The notes: a model not told the origin generated them from the letters alone. DNA of 64,000 bases from Ahaetulla prasina (GCF_028640845.1 NC_080540.1:135622420-135686419); one strand, 5' to 3'. Shown: positions 35,940-47,084, numbered from the stretch's first letter. Made by a program: numbers and translations.

Positions 35940-36152
35940 CTGTGCTTGTGTTTTAAACCAGGCCAAACCCCCCACCCATTAAAGCAGCACAGCGGAGCTT
36001 CTGATCCAAAGCAGGTCTGTGAGCATGGCAAAGAATGAAGATACTTGGAATTCTGGAAATATATAATGGCTACAGTACTGAGCATGATCAATAACAAAAA
36101 TATTTATGAGTTGTATCCTGACATTCTATCTAGATTCCTAAAATGCACTATA

Positions 36153-36910
36153 TAGGTAGTCCTCGACTTACGACTACAATTGAGCCCAAAATTTCTGTTG
36201 TTAAGGGAGACATTTGTTAAGTGAGTTTTACGACCTTTCATGTCACAGTTGTTAAATGAATCACTGCAATTGATTAGTTAGTAACCCAGTTGTTAAGGTG
36301 AATCTGGCTTCCCCATTTGACTTTGCTTATCAGAAGGTCGCAAAAGAGGATCACATGACCCCGGATACTGCAATCGTCATAAATATGAACCAGTAGCCAA
36401 ACTGTCAGCGTTCCAGAAAAACGCCTCACCAAGTAAAACTCCGAAGCACGCATCTTTCAAAGTTCTTTTACTAGGATAGGTAAACTGGCACATCTGGGAA
36501 AATCCAAATCTGAGAGATCCGGGTTTTCCCTCAGTAAATCAAAAAACCCCAAACCACCCTGACTCCTCTGCCGATCACATGCTCCAATTGCCAACCGTCC
36601 CATCTCGAGACATCCCTCCAACCACTCCTTCTCCAGCTGCAGGACCGGCCTGACCTTGACTGGCAGGAAGAATGTTATTATGTCTATTGGCCCCGTCTAC
36701 TAAATTCCCCCTTCCTACTTTCCCACACATGAGAAAGTGACAGCATGGAAACTTCTGGCCTAGTATGGCTTCCAATGACATTTTGATCATATGATACTGA
36801 GGATGCTGCAAAGATCGTAACTGTGAAAAACTGTCATAAGCCACTTTTTTCAGTGCCATTGTAACTTTGCACGGTGACTAAATGAACTGTTGTAAGCCGA
36901 GGACTAATTC
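36153..36910. mobile_element. Tigger-like MITE split by a solo LTR
   Basis: Starts TAGGTAGTCCTCGACTTACG after TA and ends GTAAGCCGAGGACTAATTC. The interior before 36402 and after 36780 matches the copy at 37547-37943. About 378 bp of unrelated sequence with LTR-like ends lies between. Confidence 0.82.
36403..36780 (-). mobile_element. Probable solo LTR
   Basis: Starts TGTCAGCG and ends AATGACA, so it has the TG...CA ends and a 5-bp TGTCA/TGACA terminal repeat of an LTR. On the minus strand a polyadenylation-like AGTAAAAG lies about 70 bp before the end. No 4-6 bp target duplication is visible, and about 10-15 bp of the host MITE is missing at the junction. There are no coding remains. Superfamily (Gypsy or endogenous retrovirus) cannot be told. 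Confidence 0.6.
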
Positions 36911-37544
36911 TATACCACCCAGCTTACCTTTTCTGAGAGATGGCCATGTTTTCCAGCAGAGCACAGGGTTTTAGTCACTCAACATTTTATTTTCTAAGAA
37001 TTTCTTGTGAAGCCTATGTGAGACCAAGAGGGAGACCCGAGCACTAGCAGCTTGCTAGTTTCTCATTTTATTGTTTAAATTAAATAATGTACAGTATATA
37101 CCAGGCAGCCAAAAGAGGTGGTTGCAGACATTCTGGAGCCTACAATTCCTCTGGTTATGATGGTTAAGGAAGTCTTCCCTATTGTAGTAACTCTTTGGCA
37201 CTCTATGCTCAGAGGATTAATCTGAATTTTCACTAATTGGCTTAATATGAATTTACTGGACTGTCAGAAAAAAAAATTGGCATTCATAGAAAGCCAAGAA
37301 GTTTGTTTTCCATAAAATTATCTTTCGCTTCATTATATTGCCTTTAACGTGCTAGTGAAGGGATGAAGAAATAGATTGGTTCAACTTTTTAATATTTCAG
37401 TTTTGGAGTTAGGAACCGTCTAATCTATGTTTCCTTATTTAATTGTTTTTTTTTTTAAATACAAGACTTAGAATGGGTACAGTTGAAATCCTGCTCCCAA
37501 AGAAGTTTTTCATCCATTCTGGAGGTGAGTGGGGCTGTCAGAAG
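36911..37544. other. Unassigned sequence
   Basis: Nothing recognised. Confidence 0.3.
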
Positions 37545-37546
37545 TA

Positions 37547-37943
37547 CAGGTAGTCCATGACTTATGGCCATAATGGAGCCCAAAATTTCTGTTGCTAAGT
37601 GAGACATTTGTTAAGTGAATTTCCTCCCATTTTGTGACCTTTTTTGGCATGGTTGTTAAGCAAATTACTGCAGTTGTTAAGTGAATAATGTGGTCCGTAA
37701 ATAAATCTGGTTTCCCCTACAGACTTTGCTGGGAAAGTTACAAATGGTGATCACATGACCCCAGGACACTGCCATTGTCATAAATACATGCCAATTGCCA
37801 AGAACCCGAATTTTTGATCATGTGATCATGGGGAGGCTGAAATGGTTGCTAAGTGTGAAAACCAATCATAAGTCACTTTTTCCAGCGCCACTGCAATTTC
37901 AAATGATCACTAAACAAATGTTTGTTAAGTCAAGGACTACCTG
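37547..37943. mobile_element. Tigger-like MITE, complete
   Basis: Bounded by TA (37545-37546, 37944-37945). Starts CAGGTAGTCCATGACTTATG and ends TTAAGTCAAGGACTACCTG. The best uninterrupted copy in the window and the reference for the split copies on either side. Confidence 0.87.
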
Positions 37944-37945
37944 TA

Positions 37946-38774
37946 TAGGTTTCCCAAAGGACTGTAGAGTGTCAACTAAACATTTGTAATGGCTTCAATG
38001 CTAATAAAATCTCATAAAAGGAAGAGATGATCTAGCCAAAGCTCTCAATCATAAAATGGTATTGAAATTACCAGGTAGCAGCACAGAACCACTTTCTAGA
38101 TGAACCTGTCCTTTCTTGTAACCATTAGTTAATAGAGCAATATCAATAATGTGAAAGGAGATTTCTAGAATAAAAGCAAACTTATTTATCAATGCTACAG
38201 CAGGTAATCAGTAGTATGGCAAATATAACCTGCTGTAATACCCAGAAGGAAAGAGAAAACTCACACTGTATTTAATAATTAGTTCCTAATTTATGTAAGA
38301 AGGCCATTAAGCTACAGAAAAATCTAGTGCAATGCATACAGCAAGCCTTTACTTTAGAAACTGGCTACCAGAGCACAGTACAATATTGTTCTCCTGCTGC
38401 ATTGTGATTTATCAAAGTCAGCATCTCCAGAGCAAGAGAAATCAAACATCATGAATAAAGTGCAACTTTAAAATTCCTCTCCTCTGACTGAGCCCAAGCA
38501 GAGCCTACCAACATGCAGGGTTTTTTTGTTTTGTTTTGTTTTGTTATTGATGCTCTTCTCTAATAAAGTCGATGCTGGCTTAGCTTCCATGCGTACAGCA
38601 CATTTGCTCAATTAGAAAGGAACAAATAAGGCAACAGGCCAACATGGCCTAGAAATGAAACTCCATAGAAATGAAACAGGTTTTTGCAGTCAAGACAAGA
38701 AAGAGCTGCAATTTTATCATTTGAAGCGATGCTTTGGGTGTAACTCGCATGCCTAGGTCAGGATATTTAAGCAG
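37946..38774. other. Unassigned sequence
   Basis: Nothing recognised. A (TTTTG)n run lies at about 38521-38545. Confidence 0.3.
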
Positions 38775-38776
38775 TA

Positions 38777-39332
38777 CAGGTAGTCCTCAAATTACAACGA
38801 TTCGTTTAGTTACAACAGCACTGAAAAAAAGTGACTTATGATGGTTTTTCCCACTTAGACCATTGCAGCATTCCCATGGTCATGTGATCAAAATCTGAAT
38901 GCTTGGTGATAGGTTCATATTTATTTATTTATTTTATTTTATTTATTTTTATTTTATTTATCTTATTAAATTTTTATACCGCCCTTCTCCCGAAGGACTC
39001 AGGGCGGTGTACAGCCAAAATAAAACAAAATATATACAATTAGAACAACATTTAAAACAAAGCAAATTATAAAGGCTGACAGTTGTAGTGTATTTATGAC
39101 AGTTGTAGTGTCCCGGGTTCATATGATCATCTTTTGTGGCTATCAGATAAGCAAAGTGAATGAGGGAAGCCAGATTCACTGACCAACCGGGTTATTAATT
39201 TAAGAACTTCAGTGATTCGCTTATCAACTGTGGCAAGAATGGTCATAAAACGGGGCAAAACTCACTTAACAATTGTTTTACTTAGCAACAGAAATGTTGC
39301 CTTAATTGTGGTTGTAAGTCGAGGGCTAGCTG
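38777..39332. mobile_element. Tigger-like MITE split by an L2-like LINE 3' end
   Basis: Starts CAGGTAGTCCTCAAATTACA after TA and ends GTAAGTCGAGGGCTAGCTG before TA. The interruption begins in the host sequence GGTTCATATTTA and the host resumes at TATTTATGACAGTTG. Confidence 0.82.
38924..39090 (-). mobile_element. L2-like LINE, 3' UTR only
   Basis: The plus strand has (TTTA)n, then TATACCGCCCTTCTCCCGAAG and GACTCAGGGCGGTGTACAGC, then an A-rich stretch. It is the minus-strand 3' end of the copy C subfamily. The hexamer TATTTA lies at both edges (38918-38923, 39091-39096). The last 14 bases (39077-39090) repeat the host sequence just past the junction. Confidence 0.8.
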
Positions 39333-39445
39333 TAAGCTGTAAGAGCAGAAAGATTTAAAAAGAAAAAAAATGTACTTTTCATACTCAACTTAGACTGGGG
39401 ATCTGCATGTCAAGTGTTCCTATAAAAAGAATAGGGGAAGCTAAT

Positions 39446-40399
39446 CTGTGGTGGGATTCAGAGGGTTTGCACTGGTTCAGGCAGACCGGTTATTCCACTA
39501 TCAAAGTGGAACCTGGGTGCTACGCTGCACTAGAGAAACAGGCCACCGAGCGATTGGCACAAGGGAAATGTTGTGGTCTGTCAGCAACCTATGGAGCTGG
39601 CAACGGAATCGGACAGCGATGAGGCTGAGGTCAGACCAGGGCCATCGGGAAGTGAGATGTGGACTCCAGAGCGTCCAGAGACTGATAGTAGTGAGGCAGA
39701 GGAACAAGAGGAGCCTGTTCCTAATGCATGCATGAGAAGAACTGCCAGAAGGCAAGAGCAGCTCAAGCAGAAAGGACAACTCGGGATAGGGCCAAGAGGT
39801 GATTGGTCTCTCCCATAAGGCTTAAAACAGACCAGTACCGGTGTTTCAGATTTGCCAGAAAACAACGTTGTAGCTGCGTCCTCTGCTTCATGTATGTCTT
39901 TGTTTTTGTGGCTTCAGGACATTTGCCAGGAAGGGCCTTTGGCAATTTGCCTAATTGGACTAAGGTTTGTGAGATAACAGTGGAATTTGTGTTGGGAGAC
40001 ATTTGTTTTACTTTGAGTTGAACAACGCTGGGAATGAACTAATTCCCAGCTGTTTGGATAAAGTTTGTTTTTTCACGGACTAAGTTTATTACTACCTACT
40101 TGGGCCTAGGTCCCAACAGGAAGGCCATTTTCCTTCTTTCTTCTCTCTGCTCCTCCTTCTTCCCTCATGCTGGCTGCTCCATTTTTCCATTTCTCTATTG
40201 CAGCACAGCGCCCAGGATCCACTTTGATAGCGGGGGGAGGGGATTAACAACCAGTTCACCCAGGGTCAGACTGGCCGTCGCAGGAGGCTCATCCCACATA
40301 TACGGTGCAGCTGGAGGATGAGGATGGGCCACAGCTCCCCTGACAGCCAACCTGACCCTGGGTGAACCTGGTTGTTAAATTATTTCAATCCCACTACTG
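39446..40399. mobile_element. Foldback hAT-type MITE split by a solo LTR
   Basis: Begins CTGTGGTGGGATTCAG and ends TTTCAATCCCACTACTG. Flanks AAGCTAAT and GAATTAAT agree at 5 of 8. Two internal inverted pairs are visible: around 39495-39530 with 40199-40232, and 40244-40269 with 40352-40378. The second pair includes GGTTCACC-type ends around CCCAGGGTCAG. A 550-bp LTR lies in between. Confidence 0.75.
39569..40118 (+). mobile_element. Solo LTR with 5-bp target duplication
   Basis: Starts TGTTGTGGTC and ends GGTCCCAACA, giving a TGTTG/CAACA terminal repeat. Flanking pentamers GGAAA (39564-39568) and GGAAG (40119-40123) differ at one base. A TATA-like AAGGCTTAAAAC lies near 39818 and an AT-rich GGATAAAG signal near 40055, compatible with plus orientation. 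The 39573-39818 frame inside is not a recognised protein. No internal retroelement genes remain, so this is the product of LTR-LTR recombination. Confidence 0.72.
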
Positions 40400-40407
40400 G
40401 AATTAAT

Positions 40408-43399
40408 CATATAAAATAAATCATAAGTGTTGTTTTGGATTATGTCTGCAAAAATTAAAAAAGAAAGAGAAATGAAACTGCAATTGATTTTTTCTCTCTT
40501 CAAAGTCTTTTTCCCTTTGCCATTTCAATCAGTTTCTCAGGCATATGGGGCACACAGCTAAAACTCAAATGACCTCTAAAACAAGCCAATTGAACCTGAA
40601 AAGCCAAAACCAAAATTTCAAAATTCTGCTTTAGAGGAAAATATTTTCAAGTACTTTAGCTTAACTTATAGTTTATTCCAGTAGTATGGTTTTTCCTATA
40701 TATAAATGATAATAAAATAAATGTCAAAGGGAAGTAAATGGCTTCAAACAGCCAAAGAGATTTTATGTAATAATTTTGATTATTGTTGGAAGGTATTAAT
40801 TTAAAGCCTTTTTCTTCATAATCAAAAGGTTTTTCACATTATATATCTTTTGCTGACAATTTATAGAGAATATGCTAAAGTTATAGCTTTTCCATACATA
40901 CATACATACATGGTTAAAAAAATGCCTCATTCGATATAAATGTACATCACTTACAATGATTATTGTTTGTGCATTATGGCATCATGTACATCCTAGTTTA
41001 CTAAACCTTGTCAGGAATGCAGACCATTCACTATCAATTTACTGTTCTCTGTACAAGTAGACTATTCAGTCAAAATCCTAGAAGCAAACAAATTTCCTGT
41101 TCAATTTTTGATTCAAAATGTCAGACACTCTGAAGTCAAACCTCAATTATAAGCAGGCATGTTTGGAAATACAGTTTCAGATTGAGTTTTATTAGGAAGC
41201 AATGTTTAACTGTAACTTACTAGTTTGTGTAACTGCTTGCATGAAGCCAGGAGCAAACTCAGAACAATCGGACAGGAAGAAACACATTTTCTTGTGCACA
41301 ATGTAGTATAATAAGCTCAGATACATGGTTGGTTGTGATGATAAACCAGGTTGGTTTATAGCTAAGCCATCATGCATAGAGCTGACTGAAGATTATATTT
41401 GAATTCTTATACCAGGACAATACTGATCCCAAGCAGATTTTGAAGCCTATTTTAATATTTTGAAAAAAAGACAAGCTACCACGTGAAAGATTAATTGAAA
41501 ATAATATACTGCTGCAGGAGTCTCTCTACACGATAGCTGCTTAGAAAAGGATGGTGAGGAAAGAGAAACTTTTTTCAACCACTGGTTGACAGTCAAAGGT
41601 ATGGAGCACTAATTCTCTGCCATCAGAGAATTATTATTATCAGTTATTTACTTTGGCCAGAATTCTTCTAAGAACAGCACAAGATCTTCTATTTTCTTTT
41701 GGATGCTTGATCTTAGATAAAGCAAAAGTAATCCTGTCCATTTCACATAATTTTGTTTTCTACAAGCTGGCACAATTGACGGCGTTGCAAATAGTTTCAT
41801 AATGAGAACTGTAGTTTCAATTTGAATTCCATTTTGTGGCCTTGATAAAGCCAGAAATCCCATTTGCTGTTTGGAACAACTCGGGTTAAACTGATTCCCA
41901 CTGTGAACTAACTCTGAGGCTGCCCCTATAGCTTTAAATGCTTCAGAAGAAACAAGCTTTTACTCAGAATGCTGGTTTCTCATTCTGGAGCTTTTGTGAC
42001 TCAGTCACCTGCACTCTTTCTATACTGCAGAGGGAAAATCCTGCCTTTGACAGCAGACGGGGACTGGGGATAATAGAATCCAGCGTTATCAAGGATAGAA
42101 GTCACTCTTCTGGGGGAAACAGGATTGCTCTGGAAATGCTAAAGCATCTTCAGTAGGTTTCAGTGTCACAATTCCTTTCTGGATCCATACTAGTACAATT
42201 CGTATTTGGTAGAACACATTCTTTCCAGCAGCTTCAATGTCTAGGGTGTTGCTGTTACTGACTTTGGTAGAAGTTGAAAGGGAGAGAAAAATGAAGATTA
42301 ATATGGTGAAAAGAGATGGATATGGTTGCTCAGGCACAGGCCAATTTCCTCCCTAGCTCCATTTCTTTCAACTTACAGCAAAATTGAGGATTAAAAAGCA
42401 TTCCATTCAGTCTATCAAACCTTTCCTTAATTTCCAAGCCAGATAAATAGCCAGGGCTGTTAAAACAAAACACGTTTTTCTCCACAACAAAATGGACTTC
42501 AAAATTACATAGCGTACCTCATGGCTGCCTTCTGCTAACCAAGAACATCAGATTCTAAAGGAGGGATAAAACCAAGCTTTCTGTGGGCTATTCTTGTACT
42601 CTAAAGTAGATCCTGGTCTTTCCAAAATATTTGTAATTTAGTCTCTTTTGTAATACTTTATTGCAACCCCTAGCTGTCTTCTGGCCAATGATAGAAAACC
42701 AGAGTGGGGTTAGGGTTAGGAATTAAGAACTGAGCCAGAACTCTGAGAGCTCCACTGATCACCAGCTGTCCATTTTTGATTGAAACTACCACTATTATGT
42801 TGTAAAGCAGCCTTCCACAACCATGATGACGGAAAGTGGTGGGAGATTTTATATATATACCTATAGCTATAGCTATAGAAGAGAAAACCAAGAGAATTGC
42901 AGCCCACAAGAAACTCCGAAGTTGATCTGTCATCCCAATATAATTGCCACTGCATTGCATCACTCTGATTACTAATCTTGAGTTCTAAGGACACTCACCA
43001 GATCTCTTTTTCTTGGATCTTCTATCCTACCATTGCCCTTTAATCCCAACTTCAGTCTAGTGTCACTGGCACACCCTCCTATCATCATCCCTCAAATTTA
43101 TCAGCCTTCCTGCCACCCACCTGGGTTTCCCTTGGTGAGTAACATGCCTATTGTTCATCATCCCACAGCATTACAACCCACCTTCTCCTCCCACCATCCA
43201 ACCTGAAGTATTCCTCTATTTTTAACCCTGTGAATGCCCAGCTGCAGGACCCCTGCAAAGCTCAGCCCGTTCAATTCATCCCTGCTCTGGCAAAGAGGCT
43301 TTTAAAAAAAAATTTACACTGAGCTGTATCAAACTGCTCATCATTTTATGCAAATGGTCAAACGGTCTCCCTTGCAAAAATTCCCAGGTGGCATTTTTT
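40408..43399. other. Unassigned sequence
   Basis: No gene recognised. Minor items: a CATACATA run near 40894, two TTAGGG units near 42706, and a TATAGC run near 42862. Confidence 0.3.
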
Positions 43400-43541
43400 A
43401 ACAGTAACAGAGTTGGAAGGGACCTTGGTGGTCATGTAGTCCAACCCCCTGCTCACACAGGAGACCTGTACTAGAGATTCGAACCGCCGAATGGCCGACA
43501 TTTCTGATCGATAAGCTCAGTGTCTTAGCCACTGAGCCACC
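43400..43541 (-). mobile_element. tRNA-derived SINE with CR1 tail
   Basis: On the minus strand the head has GGTGGCTCAGTGGCTAAGAC (box A) and GGTTCGAATCT (box B, complement of 43475-43485). The 3' part, GGGGGTTGGACTACATGACC followed by AAGGTCCCTTCCAACTCTGTTA, is the CR1 3' end seen at 44690-44715. Fusion of a tRNA-like head to a CR1 tail makes it a SINE probably mobilised by CR1 reverse transcriptase. Confidence 0.82.
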
Positions 43542-44646
43542 TAGACAGGAGGACAGCATCGTAACCCAATTGGAGAAAGAGAATCCCTGTTCTACTTTCC
43601 TATCCCACTGTCAGCTTCCCACGGCTAAGCTGAGAGTTGCCTCCTTCTGCTTTCCCTGGATTCTGGCTCCAAGCAAGATATTCCTCATATACCTCAGTCT
43701 CCCTGGGGGTAATTTAACTGCAATCCCTTCCCCATGGAATCTGTCTCTGGCTGCTGCAGTAATAATGTGACTGCATCATCAAATCATGCGAATGGGGGGT
43801 ATGCAGAGTCTCTCCATCAATGATACCAGGATATGTCAGCTTACTGCCCCCGTACTGAACCAGTGTTTGAGTAGAATTCTCTCTCAAGCTATTGCCCGAG
43901 AGGTTAATATTCTGCTGTGAACAAACTGACTCAATTAAATTAACACTGGCCCCAGCGTCCCCTGCCTCCCAGCCTGTTTGCTCAATTATCTCACCCCAGA
44001 TGAGCCAGGGAGACTGCAGTGCTGCTGATCTAGAGATGGAGAATAGGAAAGCAGTACAAAGAAGGAGAAGTTGCCTTTGTGACGTGCCTTTGCCACTGGC
44101 ACTTCCCTGTATCATTGCCCTGTGTTCTATTCATGGGTCTCTGGGATTGGAACTCATTACCAGCAAGAGCTTTAAATTTTCAATACTGACGGCAACTGTC
44201 ATCTTGTACTGCAAAAAAAAAAAAAAAAAAAAAAGAGCAAGTCCTATGGCTCTTTAAAAATTGACCAGTTGACTTGTAGCATAATCTTTTGCAAGTTGAA
44301 GCAACCAACTGACTTCTAATTTACAAAGTTTATACTGTTCTACAAGAAATTGGTTAATGTGATGTAATGATTGGCCTGTCTGAATGCATGTTCTCTACCC
44401 TCATTGGTAACATTGGAAACTACAAGCTTGGTAAATGCTGTACCCAATCTATTCCATGTTATGCTAAAGGGTCCCATCTTGATTCCCAAAACCCATAGCA
44501 GGTTTTAGGTTAGGCCAAAAGACCAGGACCCCATGTGAAGTTCCAATTACACTGATTTATTACTACACACAGTAATCTACTCAACTAATGGCTAGCCTTA
44601 TTTTGCTGCTGGATAAGGGTCAACAGAATTCAAGAGGGGCTGGACT
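43542..44646. other. Unassigned sequence with a 22-base A run
   Basis: A pure A run at 44213-44234 could be the tail of an unrecognised retroposed sequence. Nothing else identified. Confidence 0.3.
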
Positions 44647-44649
44647 TAT

Positions 44650-46030
44650 AATAATAATAATAATAATAACAGAGTTGGAAGGGACCTTGGAGGTCTTCTA
44701 GTCCAACCCCCTGCGAGGCAGGAAACCCTACACCATTTCAGACAAATAGTTATCCAACATTTTCTTAAAAATTTTCAGTGTTGGAGCATTCACAACTTCT
44801 GCAGGCAAGTTGTTCCACAGATCAATTGTTCTAACTGTCAGGAAATTTCTCCTTAATTCTAAGTTGCTTCTCTCCTTCATTAATTTCCACCCATTGCTTC
44901 TTGTTCTACCCTCAGGTGCTTTGGAGAATAATTTGACTCCCTCTTTTTTGTGGCAACCCCTGAGATATTGGAACACTGCTATCATGTCTCCCCTAGTCCT
45001 TCTTTTCATTAAACTAGGCATACCGAGTTCCTGCAACCGTTCTTCATATGTTTTAGCCTCCAGTCCCCTAATCATCTTTGTTGCTCTTCTCTGCACTCTT
45101 TCTAGAGTCTCAACATCTTTTTTACATTGTGGTGACCAAAACTGAATGCAATATTCCAAGTGTGGCCTTACCAAGGCATTATAAAGTGGTATTAACACTT
45201 CACGTGATCTTGATTCTATCCCTCTGTTTATGCAGCCCAGAACTGTGTTGACTTTTTTAACAGCTGCTGCACACTGCTGGCTCATATCTAAATGGTTATC
45301 CACTAGGACTCCAAGATCCCTCTCACAGTTACTACTATTGACCAAGGTACTACATATACGGTACCTGTGCATTTTGTTTTTTTGGCCTAAATGTAGAACC
45401 TTACTTTTTTCACTGTTGAATTTCATTTTGTTAGATAGCGCCCAATGTTCTAGTCTGTCAAGATCTTTCTGTATATTGAGCCTATCTTCTGGAGTGTTGG
45501 CTATTCCTGCAAGCTTGGTGTCATCTGCAAATTTGATGAATTCCCTATCTATCCCCTCATCCAAGTCATTGATGAAGATGTTGAAGAGTACTGGGCCTAA
45601 AACAGAGCCTTGTGGTACTCCACTGCATACTTCCATCCATGTGGATGTAGTTCCATTGAGGACTACACGTTGAGTGTGGTTGGTCAACCAGTTACGAATC
45701 CATTTGGTGGTGGTGCTGTCTAACCCACATTTTTCTACTTTATCTAGTAGTAAGTTATGGTCTACTTTATCAAATGCTTTACTGAAGTCCAAGTAAATTA
45801 TATCGACAGCATTCCTCTGGTCCACTAATTTTGTCACTTTGTCAAAGAATGCAATAAGATTAGTCTGGCATGATCTGTTTTTGACAAACCCGTGTTGGCG
45901 TTTGGTTATCACTTTGTTTGCTTCCAGGTATTCAGTGATTCGTTGCTTGATTATCTTTTCCAGAATCTTCCCTGGTATTGAGGTTAGGCTGATAGGTCTG
46001 TAGTTTCCTGGATCTGTTTTTTTTCCTAGG
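44650..46030 (-). mobile_element. CR1 LINE, 5'-truncated
   Basis: Minus-strand CR1 with an open reverse transcriptase frame, a short 3' UTR carrying the conserved CR1 end (plus strand GTTGGAAGGGACCTTGGAGG, then TCTAGTCCAACCCCCTGC), and a (ATT)n tail at 44649-44668. The homology to CR1 stops near 46028, so sequence above that in the same frame is flanking DNA. Confidence 0.92.
44728..46026 (-). CDS. CR1 reverse transcriptase, 5'-truncated open frame
   Basis: The frame runs from 46113 without a stop, but recognisable protein starts at about residue 30 with GKKTDPGNYRPISLTSIPG. Motifs follow in order: KRQHGFVKNRSC (71-82), IIYLDFSKAFDKVDH (105-119), SGVPQGSVLGPVLFNIFIND (164-183), and the active-site FADD at 195-198. 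The C-terminal part has DLGVLVD, RPHLEYC, FWSPQCKKD and VQRRATKMI, then RTIDLWNNLPAEVV, ending ...LSEMV. All are hallmarks of CR1. The enzyme primes cDNA synthesis at the nicked target; the endonuclease domain is missing here. Absence of stops in about 430 codons suggests a fairly recent insertion. The Met at 46113 is from flanking sequence and has no meaning as a start. Confidence 0.93.
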   Translation of the reverse strand, partial: GKKTDPGNYRPISLTSIPGKILEKIIKQRITEYLEANKVITKRQHGFVKNRSCQTNLIAFFDKVTKLVDQRNAVDIIYLDFSKAFDKVDHNLLLDKVEKCGLDSTTTKWIRNWLTNHTQRVVLNGTTSTWMEVCSGVPQGSVLGPVLFNIFINDLDEGIDREFIKFADDTKLAGIANTPEDRLNIQKDLDRLEHWALSNKMKFNSEKSKVLHLGQKNKMHRYRICSTLVNSSNCERDLGVLVDNHLDMSQQCAAAVKKVNTVLGCINRGIESRSREVLIPLYNALVRPHLEYCIQFWSPQCKKDVETLERVQRRATKMIRGLEAKTYEERLQELGMPSLMKRRTRGDMIAVFQYLRGCHKKEGVKLFSKAPEGRTRSNGWKLMKERSNLELRRNFLTVRTIDLWNNLPAEVVNAPTLKIFKKMLDNYLSEMV

Positions 46031-46919
46031 ATGATTCCTCTTTTGACGCCACCCTCAGGTTCTGCCACTCCTTTTTCTCCCTCAGCACTATAATAGTTAA
46101 GGAATGCATTCATGCATGTTCCTCTTGCCAGTTAACTCATGGTGAACCAAAGAGACGATGGACAAACTACCCATAATGCCCTTCTGCCAGAAGGGAGCCC
46201 ATTGGAATCTTCTCATTATTCCTAAGGACATCGCAGCAGGACCAGCACCATAGCTTAGCAGAGTTGGGCACCAGCTTACAAGATGGCAGAGTGCCCACTG
46301 CTGACCTCAATCTTGGAACCAGCTTCCAATTCCTCAGTGGGAGAAAAGTCTGGCAGTCACACAATAAATGGAGAGCAAAGAAAGTTGTACTTCAAAGGCT
46401 TGCCAAGTATGTTCCCATTGGGAAATGGGAGTCTGCCCCAGACAGACTCTGCTACAACCCCAGAAGTCTGGCAGAGCAAAATAACAGATTTTCCATATAT
46501 ATATTTTTTTAGTCCTATAGGCTCCTAGCAAGATGACAGAGTTTGGCCAGTCACTCTCAACTGGGAGATGTGTTTCTGCTGCAGAGGCCCCTATTGTGTT
46601 ACCAAAGCTTCTGAAATGAGTCTCCATTGTCCAGTTTGATAGAAGGACAGCAATTCCCATTGACTTCTTTGAATGTGAGTGTGAACGTCCCCTGCTAAGG
46701 AGAAACAGGAATGTTTCTTCAAAATCTGCTGCTATTTATTGTGAAAATTACCGGGAAAGGAAAGCACCATCTTTTCCTCCAAGCCTTCTAGCTTGATTGG
46801 CACTCTTTAAAAGGAGCATGAAAACTAGTCGTTGTGCAATTCCTTGCAGCAGCAAAAAGCTATATATACAAAAGACCCATGGAGGAGCTGGGAGAAAAGA
46901 ATATAGGGAGAAGGCTTTT
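46031..46919. other. Unassigned sequence
   Basis: Nothing recognised. The last part may be 5' sequence of the LINE that follows. Confidence 0.3.
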
Positions 46920-47084
46920 TTTGTTCAACCAACCATTGCTCAACCAACCATCCTCCAACCACCCATCGTACAGATCCTCCAACCATTCAATGCTCAACCA
47001 TCCATTGTTCAACCAACTGTTGAACAACCATCCAACCTCCAACCACCCGTCGTACATAACCCCCAACCAACTATCATCCAAAAC
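46920..47084 (+). repeat. CAACCAACCATT-type minisatellite coding Gln-Pro repeats
   Basis: Imperfect repeats of about 12-15 bp (CAACCAACCATTGCT, CAACCAACCATCCTC and so on). In the frame that continues into the LINE endonuclease they read QPTI, QPPIVQ and QPSIVQ. The frame ends at a TAG (47085-47087) and the same frame then goes on into the LINE. Confidence 0.8.

Noticed and set aside
39573..39818. 81-codon acidic frame inside the LTR
   Set aside because: Not recognisable as a retroelement protein, and LTRs often hold chance frames.
42706..42719. TTAGGG repeats as an interstitial telomere
   Set aside because: Only about two units; expected by chance.
43475..43541. tRNA gene
   Set aside because: Boxes A and B are present, but the cloverleaf and acceptor stem are not, and the sequence runs into a CR1 tail.
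46860..47081. Direct repeats as a CRISPR-like array
   Set aside because: Units are 12-15 bp, imperfect and contiguous without unique spacers, in a eukaryotic context.
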